Source: Cardiocondyla obscurior
Taxonomy: Eukaryota > Arthropoda > Insecta > Hymenoptera > Formicidae
DNA: 64,000 nucleotides
Assembly (NCBI RefSeq): GCF_019399895.1
Contig: NC_091864.1
Span: 8,162,001 to 8,226,000, forward strand
Direction: 5' to 3'
Notes under the pieces: generated by a model
What the model was told of the DNA's origin: nothing
The model's database searches: none
Seen by the model: the letters and a program-made list of their open reading frames with translations, nothing else
Translations under genes and position numbers: made by a program
Part shown: positions 50,549 through 62,200 of the stretch, piece by piece
Layout of the letters: each line of letters opens with the position of its first letter
How positions within the stretch are numbered: the first letter of the stretch is position 1

Positions 50549-52279
50549 CTGAAATGACGCCGAGACGCAGATAACGTCGACGAAACACTAGTTACGCGAC
50601 AGCAACTTGTCGCGCGAACTTACCTCGGGGATGAATAAAATCCGTGGATATCGCTTTACGTTTTGAACTCTTTCTAACTTATTTCGCCGAAGTGCGGAGC
50701 TCATCGTCGCGTAATGTTCTAAGAGCATTTGCGCCGCGGTTTGCACGAAACCGTAAACGCAATTTGTATTTCTGCGGGCCGCGTAAGGGTCTCGGATGCG
50801 GAACGCCAAACGGAAAACGGATGGCGGCCCGTTAACTCGCTCGGTCACTTCGTCAAAGGTAATTCGTGCGCCCGTAGTCGCGGCGTCCACGGCGTGCAAC
50901 GAGGATGCATTTACGCGGGACGCCGCCGTTAAGCTGGCCGTCGACTGGCAGCTGCATCAAAACGGAGGAGTATTTCGACTTAATTAGCGGCCGAGGCACG
51001 ACGAATTTTCGGCCGGGCCCGTGTAACGTTTGGCGGAGCACCGCACGAGGACGCATTTACATCGCGCCGTACGCGCCCAGGACAAAATATGCAAAACAGA
51101 TTATCTAAGCGACCGCTCGCCGGTGGTCAGGGTGCCGGAGCCTCTCCCGTTCCTCGCAGCTACACGCACACGCTGCGTCGAGTCGTTAGATTATTCATTA
51201 AAGCGCCGGTTATATATTCAGCCGGCGGTGGCCAGAGTTTAATGGGCAAACGGTCAGTAATAAAGCTCTTAATTACTAATTCGCGCGGGAAGAATAGCCA
51301 AGAATTTACCACGGTCCGTTCCTCGCCGGATGCACGCGCGAGTAAATAAAATATTTACAACACCCCGTCGAGAATTGTCGCGCCCAACGCGTTATCGCTT
51401 TCGTCCGTCTGCGGCCGAATCTAATAATATCCCTTACAGACGTCTCCCATTAAGAAATTCACGCAAAAGTATATTTTAATCGAAGCTTCTTAAACGCAGC
51501 TTCGTTCCGAGTTATCGTAAATAAAACGGCTGCTGTTTTTCGTCGTCTCACCGAACGAGACGGGATGTTTCTCTCGAAATAAGCTCATAAACATTTTCCT
51601 AGTTTGTATTAAATTCCCTTAATGAAACGTGCTCCCACTAAAACAGCACGTTGTTGCAAACGTTGCGCGACGGCGCGATTCGTTTTAATTGGCATTACTG
51701 TCCGCGGACGTAAATACGTTCGCGGCGATAATGACCGGCGATAACTCATAATTCGAGCCCCTCGCGGATAATCTGATATTTCGGCCCTTAATCCCTCTGT
51801 ATTACTCTCGTGGGCGCGCGTTTTGTCTTCGACCGCTTAATAATTCCGTGATTAAAGGAGTGAATTAATAACGCGGGCGGAAAGCGCGGAGGAGGGCCGG
51901 GCGCGGATCACGGACGCGCTGACGAGTAGAGCGATATTTTACGGGTCCGTCAGTTTATTCCGGCAACGTATTGCGGACGCAAATTGTATACGACGTGTCG
52001 TTATAATAATTAACTGGAGAGCAAGGGGGAAAGCGCGCCCGCCGCCCGCGCTCCGAGGCGACTCCCCAGCTTTATGCCCGGAAACTTCTCCATCCGGATT
52101 TGCATAACCACCTCAGAAATTACAGATGCATGCATTAAAGCGGCAGAGGCGGTCACGACCAATACTAATTCCCCCGGCTGTCTATTAATTTGCAAAATGG
52201 GTATTTTAAGTACCGGCACCGTCCGCCGCATTCGTTTCCGGCATTACGGATTACCGTTAATCATACAACGCTGTTTCAG

Positions 52280-52336
52280 CGTGGAATGTATAATTGCGCG
52301 AGACGCGGCGAATATCAAAACGCTCGCCGTCGTCAG
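52280..52336 (+). CDS. Candidate 57-base plus-strand exon
   Basis: The acceptor acaacgctgtttcag and the donor CGTCGTCAG followed by gtaagc enclose 57 bases (19 codons). Two frames are open. The one starting at the second base reads VECIIARDAANIKTLAVV, which looks like a real peptide, and an 88-codon open frame runs through it from 52074. Composition is ordinary for this region. It could instead be part of an unspliced chance reading frame. Confidence 0.2.
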
Positions 52337-53227
52337 GTAAGCCCCCGTGCATTTACGAGAACGTTCATATATATCAAGAAACGACCCCGTAACTTTTATT
52401 TAGAACCTGTGCATTTTTAAAAACGAGCGACGCTACGTCGAAGGAGAAAGAGCTCCTTCTACAAAGTTATTCCGCGGGGGATTTTAATTTTCGCGAAGGA
52501 AGGATCCCCGCGTTTATCAAAATAGCTCCTATGTGAAATTCTTTAAAAAGATAAAAATATTTTGCAAGCCTACCGTATGCTTAATAGATGCGCGACGTCG
52601 TCTCGCGGTAACGACTTGCGCTTGCTATTTCACGGACGACGGATAAAGAAATAACTAAGGAATACGTAGGCGAGGGCGCATGGGGAACGGAGAAATAAAA
52701 GCCGTCTGCGACACGTTATTCTACAGTTGCATTTCCGCGGATAATACGCACCTACACACGCGGGCGTGTGCCACCCAAGTAGCGTCGCGACGCGTCACGA
52801 CGCGACGTTTCCGGCTTTACGACACGCGCGACTGGGTCTTGCGCGCTCCTCTCTCGGCGTTTAATTACGCGCCAGCCGTGATTAACTTTTTTTTCCTCCC
52901 TCTTTCCCCCGCGCTTGCGGTAATGCGCAATTTCAGGATACGCTCGCCATAATCGAATTACACTGTCTTCCCTTTTCGCGCAATGTACGCGCGATATTCG
53001 CCGGCGTCGTCGCGACATTCCCGTCGTTTCTCGCTCCCCTTTTCTTCGCAGAAAGAAAACGTTAGAGATCGAAACGCGTACGTTAATATTAAATTTACGC
53101 CGAGCGATGGCGCGCTCTCGATCATCGCGTATCGATTTCCACCCCGGTTACATTACACAACTGTCGCACCCCACCCGCCGCCTTTTATTTCGTGCTTTGC
53201 GTGGAAACGACGTCTGCTTTATCCGTC

Positions 53228-53255
53228 ATATATATTGTATATATATATATATATC
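53228..53255. repeat. TA microsatellite with one interruption
   Basis: TA units interrupted by a single TTG. Confidence 0.85.
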
Positions 53256-53973
53256 TCGCCGCGGTGTCTAGCACCGTGTCGCCGCTCCATCGATGGATTC
53301 AGATTACGTAAAATAATAGCTCAATAAAAATGCATAAGGAGCCGGCTTCGTTCTCGCAGTCTGCGCAAATACGCGTATACAGATTAAGAGTTCGGCGAGG
53401 ATAAAACAGTCGGTGCGGGAAAAGTAAACGGGATAAGCGAAAGGTCGCGGGTAAACAGGATAATAAAACCGCAGTAAGCTCGATACCTAGCAAATTGATC
53501 CCGGACTTTCGCTTCGAGGTGACGACAGACGGACCATCACCGCCGTCGCTCCCAGGAGGATACGCCCGGCTTGTTTAAATGCAAATCGCCCCGTCACCTC
53601 GGCAAAAATAACTCTAGTAATTCGGGAACCGGCCCTGCAACGACCCCGGTTCGGGGCGAATGCCTCTTCCGCATGGCCGCCACCGCAGATGATGATACAG
53701 CGCGTCGAGCCCTTCCCGCGAATTACGCACACTTTCGTGTGCCTTAACCCTTTCGACGCGTGATGGGAGAAAGAGAGAGAGAAAAAAAAAAAAAGAGAAA
53801 ATACCTGTGTTAAAAATACTATGGCAACCGCACTGTAACCTTCGGTAATTCGAGCGACGCCCTTAATTCTCGACGCGCCATCAAGCTGCCCGCAAAACCG
53901 AAGAGCGTTTTACGATTATTACGAGCGGCTAAAATTTTAGATCCCACGGTGAGGCGCGACGGACGGCCGTATT

Positions 53974-54007
53974 AAGGATACGTATTGAGGATACGTTACG
54001 TATCCTT
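53974..54007. repeat. Perfect 11-base inverted repeat with nested direct repeat
   Basis: aaggatacgta at 53974-53984 pairs perfectly with tacgtatcctt at 53997-54007 over a 12-base spacer. The spacer itself carries another ggatacgt (53989-53996), so the octamer occurs three times in 34 bases, twice forward and once reversed. Could be a clustered protein-binding site or a hairpin in a transcript. Confidence 0.6.
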
Positions 54008-55095
54008 GACTTCGATGATTTTACCTCGCGAAAAGTGGATAACGCGCTTTTACGACTCGTCCGTACGAAAAGTTGTAAACCAACGGGCGCTGTAAGTTTT
54101 CCGCGGCGCGGCTATTTACATTATCCCGAAAAACTTTCTGGATTTTTAGCCCAGCGCGGGCCGAGGTGTTCGCGCACTACAGATCATTTCGTGACAAGTT
54201 TTTCCGCCGTGTCTTTTCAGAAGTTTGCCCGGAAAGTTGTCGAAAACAGCGGAAATTTATCGCTCCAGTTGGAATCGGGCGCGGATTCGGTAGCAGCCAA
54301 TGTTATTCCCGGCGTTCGAGAAAACTTTCTGCGCGAAAGATAAGTAATATAAAACATAATTTGGACAGTATTAAGTCGCGAAATATAATAAAGTAACGTA
54401 CTCGCGCTTCATAATTTTTCTTTTTTTTTTTTTTTTTTTTTTTTTTCTTTTTACATCGTAAATCCCGTTGTTCTCCGGACAACATCAATTCCAATTATCG
54501 TGCTTTCAAATTGATTAATCCGACTCCGGAGTCTGAAAGGAGGCACTTGAGAGAGCGGAGGGAAAGCGTACGTTTTATCAGCTTGGCAACGGCGGCTGTT
54601 TGCGACGAATAAAGAATGGGACGGTGGAATCTACGGGAGATAAGTAAGCGAGACAGTGGCGGGCAATTGAAATCGCGCCGCGCACACACACAATCGCGGC
54701 GCATTCTGGCGCGGGTCAGAAGAAAAGAGGAATGGAAGCGGTTTGGCCGTGGCGGTTCTTGGACCGGCGTTAATGGCGGAATCATGACACCGAGCGACGG
54801 CGCCGCAAACGTGACCGGGCACGCGGCGCGGAATCTAGGTTAACGGCCTCCACGTTTCCACGTTCTGTCGTCGCGTACTCGGCAACGTTAAATCCCCGCG
54901 GTTCGCGAAATTTTTCCGCTTCCGATCGCGCAACGCCCGGGGGCTCAGACGGTGCCAATGATATCTCCATTAGACGTACGAGCCAACCGACTGCGCCGAC
55001 CCTGTCGAATAATCGTATATCACTCGGGCCCATGAACCGCGCATTTCGATGCATCAAGTCGCGACCGTTCGGCTATTCGTACGTCCCGATTGCCT

Positions 55096-55158
55096 TATAA
55101 ATAAGCCGGTCTCGAGCCACGGATATTTCCTTCGCTCGGCAGCCGTACCGCGCGCGCG
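55096..55158 (+). promoter_or_regulatory. Possible TATA promoter with short leader exon
   Basis: TATAAATA at 55096-55103 is followed about 30 bases later by a pyrimidine-rich stretch (tttccttcgctcg), and a donor-like gtaagaact begins at 55159. This is the spacing expected of a core promoter and a short untranslated first exon. No initiator motif stands out and no downstream plus-strand exon is firmly linked. Confidence 0.15.
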
Positions 55159-57590
55159 GTAAGAACTCTATTAACTCGGCTCGTTGCCTCAAATAAGCGA
55201 GCGCGAAATGTTATCGCGCGCTCGCTGCGCTGTCATTATTATTTTCATCAGGAGTTCGACGGAACTTCCATTGCGCGGAAAATTCGTTTCGTTTCCCTCA
55301 ATAAAGGCGGAATACTTTCAACTTCTTTACGCGAAAACTGGCGACAATCGCAGGGAAATGAATCGCGACGATAATGAAAGAGACAATCGTTAATAATTTC
55401 AGAACTTTTTATTTTTTTTTCTTTGTTTTTTTTTTTATTTCTCTTACGTTCAACTGCTATAGAACGGAGCGCGCCGGGTAATTACGTCGTCGGCGGACGG
55501 GGCTAGCTTACTTTAAATAACGCTTTCGCTTCTAATACAAGGGCGAAATTTTCCGTAGTCCCGCGAGAAGGGAAATGCGGTGCATTCACGGTTAAAGGCG
55601 GACGACGCAACGACGTGTTCAATGAACAATGAATAATGTTCGTTCGGTGCCGCGTTTACATCAGTTCCCGGCTACGCGCGAGACTTTTGTTTGCGGAGCA
55701 AACTGAGCGCGGTACGTCAGGCCGATTAATCTCGAATGATGAACGGCACCTTCTCACGCAGCCGCCGTCACGGGGAAATGTGACGAATCAGTGACCATCG
55801 AGGCGCTTTCTTGCGCAAATTTGCCGCAGATAGGCGAGATATTAACGAAATCGATTCCGCGAGCATTTGAGATTAGGTTACGTTGTTCTTTAAATAATTC
55901 AGCGAAATAATTACCGCACCATTATCGTCTACCGGTACAAATTGCAACGATTTTAATAATGCAACTCAATTTACCTTTAATTATTCACCATCTGCTCCGT
56001 CGTTGCAATTCCGTACCTTTAGTCCGACGCGAAGATTCACGCAAGAGCCTCTCTCCTTTCGTCGTGATCCCTTCGCGATGTCGAAATAATGCGAGCCGCG
56101 AGTTCTTGCACGAGAATCTGGGCTGTCCTCAAAAGGACAGATCGTTTCCCAGTGAAAAGCATCGAGTCTGTTTCGCAGTAAGAAACTCAAATAATCGATT
56201 AAATTCATTAAATAGATCAGACGCCGCAACGTGTGTGATAGTTATGGACTCGCGATATATCGACCTTATCATATAATTAACATTTCGCATAATATTCGGC
56301 GTGTGATTTCTGTTTCAGCGCATTAAATTTCGTTGAGACGGACACGCGATTAAGACGAGCAAAGTTGCCTGCAAGTGCTTCCAGACTCGGCCGGTGCATG
56401 CGCGGCGGCGCGATGAGCGCAGTGCACGGCCGATTCTCTTCATTCCCCCGCCGGACGCTGACCCAACAACATCGGAGCAAGAGAGAGTGCGCTCGTGTCG
56501 GAAGATCTACTCAAATCTGACGAACAATGATACATCTCCAGGTCAAACAGCATCCCTGTATTCATTCTCTGTTTCCGAAGACAACCCTGAATTCATTTTC
56601 TTCCTTCCACAGCACGGTACATATTCATTTATACGTAAATTATCATTATTTTTCTGTGCCGTTCACGTAACCGCGAAATGATCGCTTCGAGTTACTGCGT
56701 GGATAAAGCCGATTACAAAACAATAATCGACGATTAACTTAAATGCTCCCGAACAACGATATGATTTTTCACCCTCCTGCGATAATAGCAAAAATTAATT
56801 TAAGCAGGATAAAATATTTATTTAGTGCAAATATAACGAAATATAATATTCCCCTTTAATTATTCTTGATATTTCCTAAAGTACTCGAAAATTTAATTTG
56901 CAAAACTGTAATTTAAAGCTTTATTACGTATAAATATAAAATAATAAAAATAATAAAATAGCGCGACGCCGGCATCAACGATCATTAAAAAGTAATGAAT
57001 TGAATAAAGAATAAAATAATTTTGCAATTAAATTTTCAAGTCGATCGTTGTTTTGTACAGCTGCTGTTATATTCATGCCGGGGTTTGGCGCAGCGTAGTT
57101 ATATGTATAAATAGCAGCCAGGAGAGCCGACAGCGCGACCCGCGCCTCTTAATTCATCTGATTATCTTAATGTAGAGTTGTGGACCACGGGCTTAGGTGG
57201 CCGTATGAACTTAGCCCCCGGGTTATCTTTATTCACGCGATTTCAGTACAGCACTCCAACATAGACTTGACAATCTCGTCCGCATTTAATTGTTCGTAAA
57301 TCGTTGGCAATTCTCATCACGTGCATTCAGTACAATTTTATTTTGAAATAATACACCATACGGCTGTAAAAAGAATTACATTTACACCGCTCGGTTCGGA
57401 TAATCTGCGCTAGTAAACAAACTGCCGACATCGCGCGTCGCGTGTGTCGGAAAAATTCGTAAACATCGACGCGTTTCAGAATGCCACTTTGAATACGTAC
57501 AATAAAATGTAGCGACTCCGCAGAAAGGCTGCTTAATGCGAACCCGGCGCTCTAATTGAGCGAGGACGACCTCGCCTCCGCTTGAAACAG

Positions 57591-57655
57591 CGCGGTCTTG
57601 TCGCGGATAGCTACGTTAAATCTTTCGTAGAAAGAGCGGGCGACATCAGTGGAGG
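57591..57655 (+). CDS. Candidate 65-base plus-strand exon
   Basis: An acceptor (cctcgcctccgcttgaaacag) and the donor gtgagtag after GGAGG enclose 65 bases open from phase 0. The peptide reads RGLVADSYVKSFVERAGDI with two bases left over. It lies about 135 bases from the probable minus-strand exon at 57902-57791, so opposite-strand exons would sit almost back to back; at most one of the two may be real. Confidence 0.18.
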
Positions 57656-57790
57656 GTGAGTAGCCCCTCCCCCCTAAATTTTGGGGAAGAACGTGTCTCC
57701 GGGGGCGGGACTGTCGCGCGCTGATAAAGCGTTAGGAATCATCAGGCGTATTGTGCTTACGCACGCTCGTAAATAACCCGAGTTACTTAC

Positions 57791-57902
57791 GGTCGCCAGA
57801 CCGAAAATACCGCCGCGTTAGGGAACTCGCAGAGGCCCATTACACGGCCGACCAGGCTGGCTTCTACGATTTCGAGACAGTTTAATGCGAGGGGTGCGTC
57901 TG
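57791..57902 (-). CDS. Probable internal coding exon on the minus strand (36 codons)
   Basis: The minus strand has a long pyrimidine tract (ctctatctgttctttc and more) ending in cagcag, a tandem acceptor, and a strong donor gtaagtaact after CGACC. Between them lie 112 bases with just one open frame: 2 bases in, 36 codons, 2 bases out. The peptide runs DAPLALNCLEIVEASL, then VGRVMGLCEF and NAAVFSVWR. It is more hydrophobic than the other minus-strand exons. It does not join in phase to the exon at 50548-50350, so an intermediate exon is missing or it belongs to another transcript. Without homology evidence a chance acceptor-donor pair cannot be excluded. The tandem acceptor would allow a one-residue alternative. 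Confidence 0.35.
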
Positions 57903-59208
57903 CTGATGCACGGGGTGGCCGAAAGAACAGATAGAGGGACGGGGGAGACAGATCCAGGGGTTCAAGGAACGAGAAGGGCACCGAACGACGGTCACTTGTT
58001 AATGTTACGTTCAAAGCCCTTGTAACTGGAAGGCGTCGGTGCTGCGGCACCAAGTTTTGAATGTGCTGTAAATTAAATTGATACTCGCGCTTGTGCGACA
58101 CCCTCGTCACTTTCTTGCTCTAGTTGAGCGACGACATAGACTGACGGAGATCGATTGCCCGGTCTAGGCTTAACCATTATCTCTCTCCACTCCGGTAAGA
58201 CACTCCAGCTTGCGGAGGTAGTTAGGAAATCGTTACACGCGGTATCTAACAATATTTCGCTAATATGCTACATAAAGTAAATTGAATTAATATTTCATAA
58301 AAATATGATTGACACTTTGCTCGATGCGTAGATGCGAGAGAAAACCTCGCGCACCATCCGTAAAATGTATACAACTCGCCTTTCCGTTCCATCGGATTTT
58401 TCCGAATACTTTTTTAGTATTTTTAATTTTTCAGCAAAAAAATATATGCAACCGGTGTTTTATTATTTTTCTTTTTATTTGTCTTATTCGCGATGCAATT
58501 TTTTTTTTCCGAAGTCTCGTAAATAAAGAGGTATTTCCGTAATTCTTCTGGCCTCCGTCAAGCTGTGTTGAAAGCCGAAAGTACTCGATGCCATAAATAC
58601 TTGCCGTTTCCGCTTCGCGATTTCGGAGCCGGATACGAGCAAATATCCGTAAAATTGATACGATTACAAGCTTAGGTTCCAATCTACGGGCGCGTCGCGT
58701 CTTCTGCCGCGAAAGCCGAGTTTCTCTGATCGCGATGTATCTGTGGATCTACCGGATACTTCGATCAGCGTACGGTATTAGGTGCGCTCTATGTCTTCTA
58801 TATAGTACTCGCGTCCGCCAAAGCGAAACACTCGACTTGGACAAATCGGGATAAAAGGATCTCGGCGGGCCCGATTCGACGCGATACTCTATTAAATGCA
58901 TGGCGCCGCGAGCGAGCCTCAGAAGCCAAACTTTATCTTCGTCATGTCGGTTAGATAAACGGCCCGCGTTTCAGACATGAAGTTTACGAGTATCGAACTG
59001 CGATCAGGAAGATCGGTTTGCGTTGAGTACACGAGTTTCCTAACGGGCTGTGTACTTTGGTTGAAATCTCGAGTCTCGATATCCGATAAAACGATCGTGC
59101 GGCAGAATCCCTCGAGAGTCTCAAAAGCTTCTTAAAGATCCGGAGGGGAGGACGGTCAGATTTTCCCGCCTTCGGTATTTACGGGAACTTTATTCCGTTG
59201 TGTTCATT

Positions 59209-59240
<32 letters not shown>

Positions 59241-62200
59241 AAAGTTAAGTCGTGGCAAAATAAAACTGTAGATAAAATATAATTAACGTTATCATTATTT
59301 TTTTATTTTTTTCATATACATTTTGGAGCACTCTAATTTTTCGCGCTGTACTCGATAATCGGAATTGAAAGCGTTATATTCGTTACAAGATTTTCTTTAA
59401 TTTAATGTTAATCGTATGACAAGTTAATGTGAACTTTAGCGAGGCAATGCCCATATTGTTTGCAAAGAGCAGCACGGTTTAACGGACAGGCACCCTCGCT
59501 CGTCGTTAAACTCGTACGTTCGTCGAAGATCACATTGGCGATTAAAATGCGCGGAAATTTTCGGAAAACCAAAATGAGTTATTGTCGAAAGTCATTCGTA
59601 TGAAACACAGCTGGAGTACGTTTTACTGCGCCGGATTATAGGCTTTATGGCGTAATTTAATGTCGCAGTTGAACAATTTGCAGCGCCGCATTACACGGAA
59701 TTTCGTTCGTTAAAGCAAATACAATTACTGAGATTCCACGGCGCCATAATTGGATGGGAATACCCGCTGCTGAAACTTTAGTTATAACGTATGAAGCGTT
59801 ATCTATTCAACGATATTTACTTATCCGGCGTTAATTCCGTGTTGTTCTTAATTTCTTGAATTCAAATTTTGTCTCACTCATATGCCTACGTATTTAATTA
59901 GCGAACCGTTTACTTATACACGTTGCAAAGCCAGCGTTACATTAACAATCTAAGTTAGCACGAGCGTATATATGACTTGCATATTTAACAAAAAAAAGAA
60001 AGAAAATGTATAAAAAAGAATAAACTTTATCGTACTTTCATAATTAAAATTTATAAAATATATCGACAGCCAATCGATCTGTTATTTTTATAATTCGAAC
60101 AGATTGAGATAACAGTCAGGTCAATATTAATTTAAAGTCACCAGAAGAACAAAAGAAGTAGAATAGAATATATTCAACGAAATGATTAAAATGAGAGTCC
60201 GGTGATTAAGTTAAACCGCTTTCTTGCATTCGATTCGAAATGGAAATCACGTTGACGGGGGGAGGAGGGGTACCTTCCACTGGTATAAACATCCGCCCGG
60301 GATTTCCCACTACCGTGAACCTACTTGGACCAATTTTCGTGGACGTGGTAGGACCTTTAATGGCGACTACGGAAAGTGGCAAAAACGCTGGGCACCAATT
60401 TCCTGAGCAAATATCTCGCAGTGAGAATTCTCCGTCGCGATTACGACGCAAGAAAGTATATCGATCTGCGAACGATAGGCGCCGATAACGCAAACTTATG
60501 CGAATGGAAATAGAAAAATTTATTGTAACACAATTTTTGAATTTAGTATATACAAGAACGCCCGTCATTATTATCTCGGCGCGCTTGCTACTTTTTTCGA
60601 GAGACGTAACAAAAAACACTAAGAATTTAATCTCAATAACGTATATTCGTAACGTTATTACATAATGTAGAGTGTCGTCGGGGCGGATTAATAAATCCTT
60701 AACGTAGGCAGCGTCGTTAGCAACCATGCTTTGCAGATTAATATAAAAAGGAATGCGGAAAGCTTATGACGGTGTCAGTTCGACCTTTGAGACGCTAAAA
60801 CCCCTTCATTCACTTAGGGCGCCGGCCTAGTGACGTTAACTTGGTTTACGATCACCGTAGCAACATCATCTCACCGAGTTGACGGAGCGTAGGTGGATAC
60901 TTGTACATTGAAAGGCAAATATGGTATGATATGGCGTTTACTGACGGCGACGGCGGCTAGCGTACGTGACTTTCCCCTCTCGATTCCTCTCTTAGCCGCC
61001 GAGTACGAGGGAAGTAGCATGGGATGCGCTCTTCCTTCGTCCTTAGAGGCCAGCCCTACGCGATACACGCGCTGCACACGCTTTGTTTTAGACTCGACAC
61101 ACACCGCGCCAGGATCACGTACGCTAGCCGCCGTCGTCGCAGCTAACGCTATATCTGTCTTTCAGGGTACGTACGTGGCCACGTGTATCGCGCGCACATG
61201 TTACGTAAGTGTCTCGGAGTCATATATGAAGACGCGAGAAGTAAGTCTTGAGCTTTCGCGGGGCAAACGTGCTTCGCCGAGGTTATTACCTTCGCGGAAT
61301 CAAATCCCCGCGAGGTACGTGCCTCATGTTAATACTGGGCGGTGAAGCAGTAACAGCGTAACTCGTTACGGGTTCATTTCGCGAAGGGTTGGAAGTCGAG
61401 ACGCGAAGACGAGAGCAAGGAAGAGACCGATAAGAAAGAGAGGCCGAATATCTTGCGAGCTTGCGATTTCGTGCGAAAATCTTATTTTCCACAATGCGCC
61501 GCGTGTAAAACGTCAACCTTGATTATTTAGCTTTAAGCATTCCCCGGTTCTCGCGGAAGATTCCAGCCGCGCTATTCTATTTTGCGAAAAATCGATACTT
61601 CATTTGTATTTCATATGCGGTACATAAAGACATAATAGCGGACATATTGACTTCGTTAGATATTTTCAGAAACACTTGAGAATAATTTAGGGAGATACGT
61701 TAAATTATGTAAGCGCGGTTCTTTCTTCGCGTACAAACTAACAATAAGTATAATTTTGTTCAAAAATTGAGCGAACATATCATGTATAATATCGTGATAT
61801 ATCACTATTTAAATTAACAATCTATTTTCAGTTTTGTTTTACTGCCTTGTGGCAGTAATAAAAAAGAATTTAACAATTTAACATATAAAACCAGTTGCTA
61901 ATAAATTTTTCGAGCGAGAAGCTCAAATTAATTTATCATTCGGGGCAAATTAATTATTCACTCGATGGCGACTGTTCTCATTACAAGTGCTAGTCTCTTA
62001 TTTAACGTCAAACTAATTAAAAGCCGTACATAATGAATGATCGCCGAAGCCGCCGTTTGCAAGCTACGGGCTCACGGTTAAGGTCACGAGGACCTGCATG
62101 TGAAAAGCGATTATTCGGAGACTGAGGAGAAGGGAGAACCGCTTTAATATTTATAGTTTCGAAAAGAGCCATTCACGGCGCGACGCGACTCGCCGCAGTA

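Larger units (their letters stand above)
50549..57790. other. Stretch without confident genes
   Basis: It contains a candidate plus-strand exon (52280-52336), a palindromic cluster at 53974-54007, a TATA-like element at 55096, poly-T near 54420 and AT-rich sequence at 56.7-57.1 kb. A minus-strand open frame at 50899-50588 ends at a good donor-like site (GAG then gtaagt at about 50626) but its phase does not fit the 50548 exon. No other supported gene. Confidence 0.4.

Noticed and set aside
50588..50899. Minus-strand frame ending LFIPE at a good donor-like site
   Set aside because: Its exit phase does not fit the 50548 exon, the intervening intron would be under 80 bases, and the acceptor is unclear.
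54027..54091. 65-base minus-strand exon-like unit (RPLVYNFSYGRVV)
   Set aside because: Acceptor is preceded by purines (ggaaaacttacag), the donor is only fair, and the phase fits neither neighbouring minus-strand exon.
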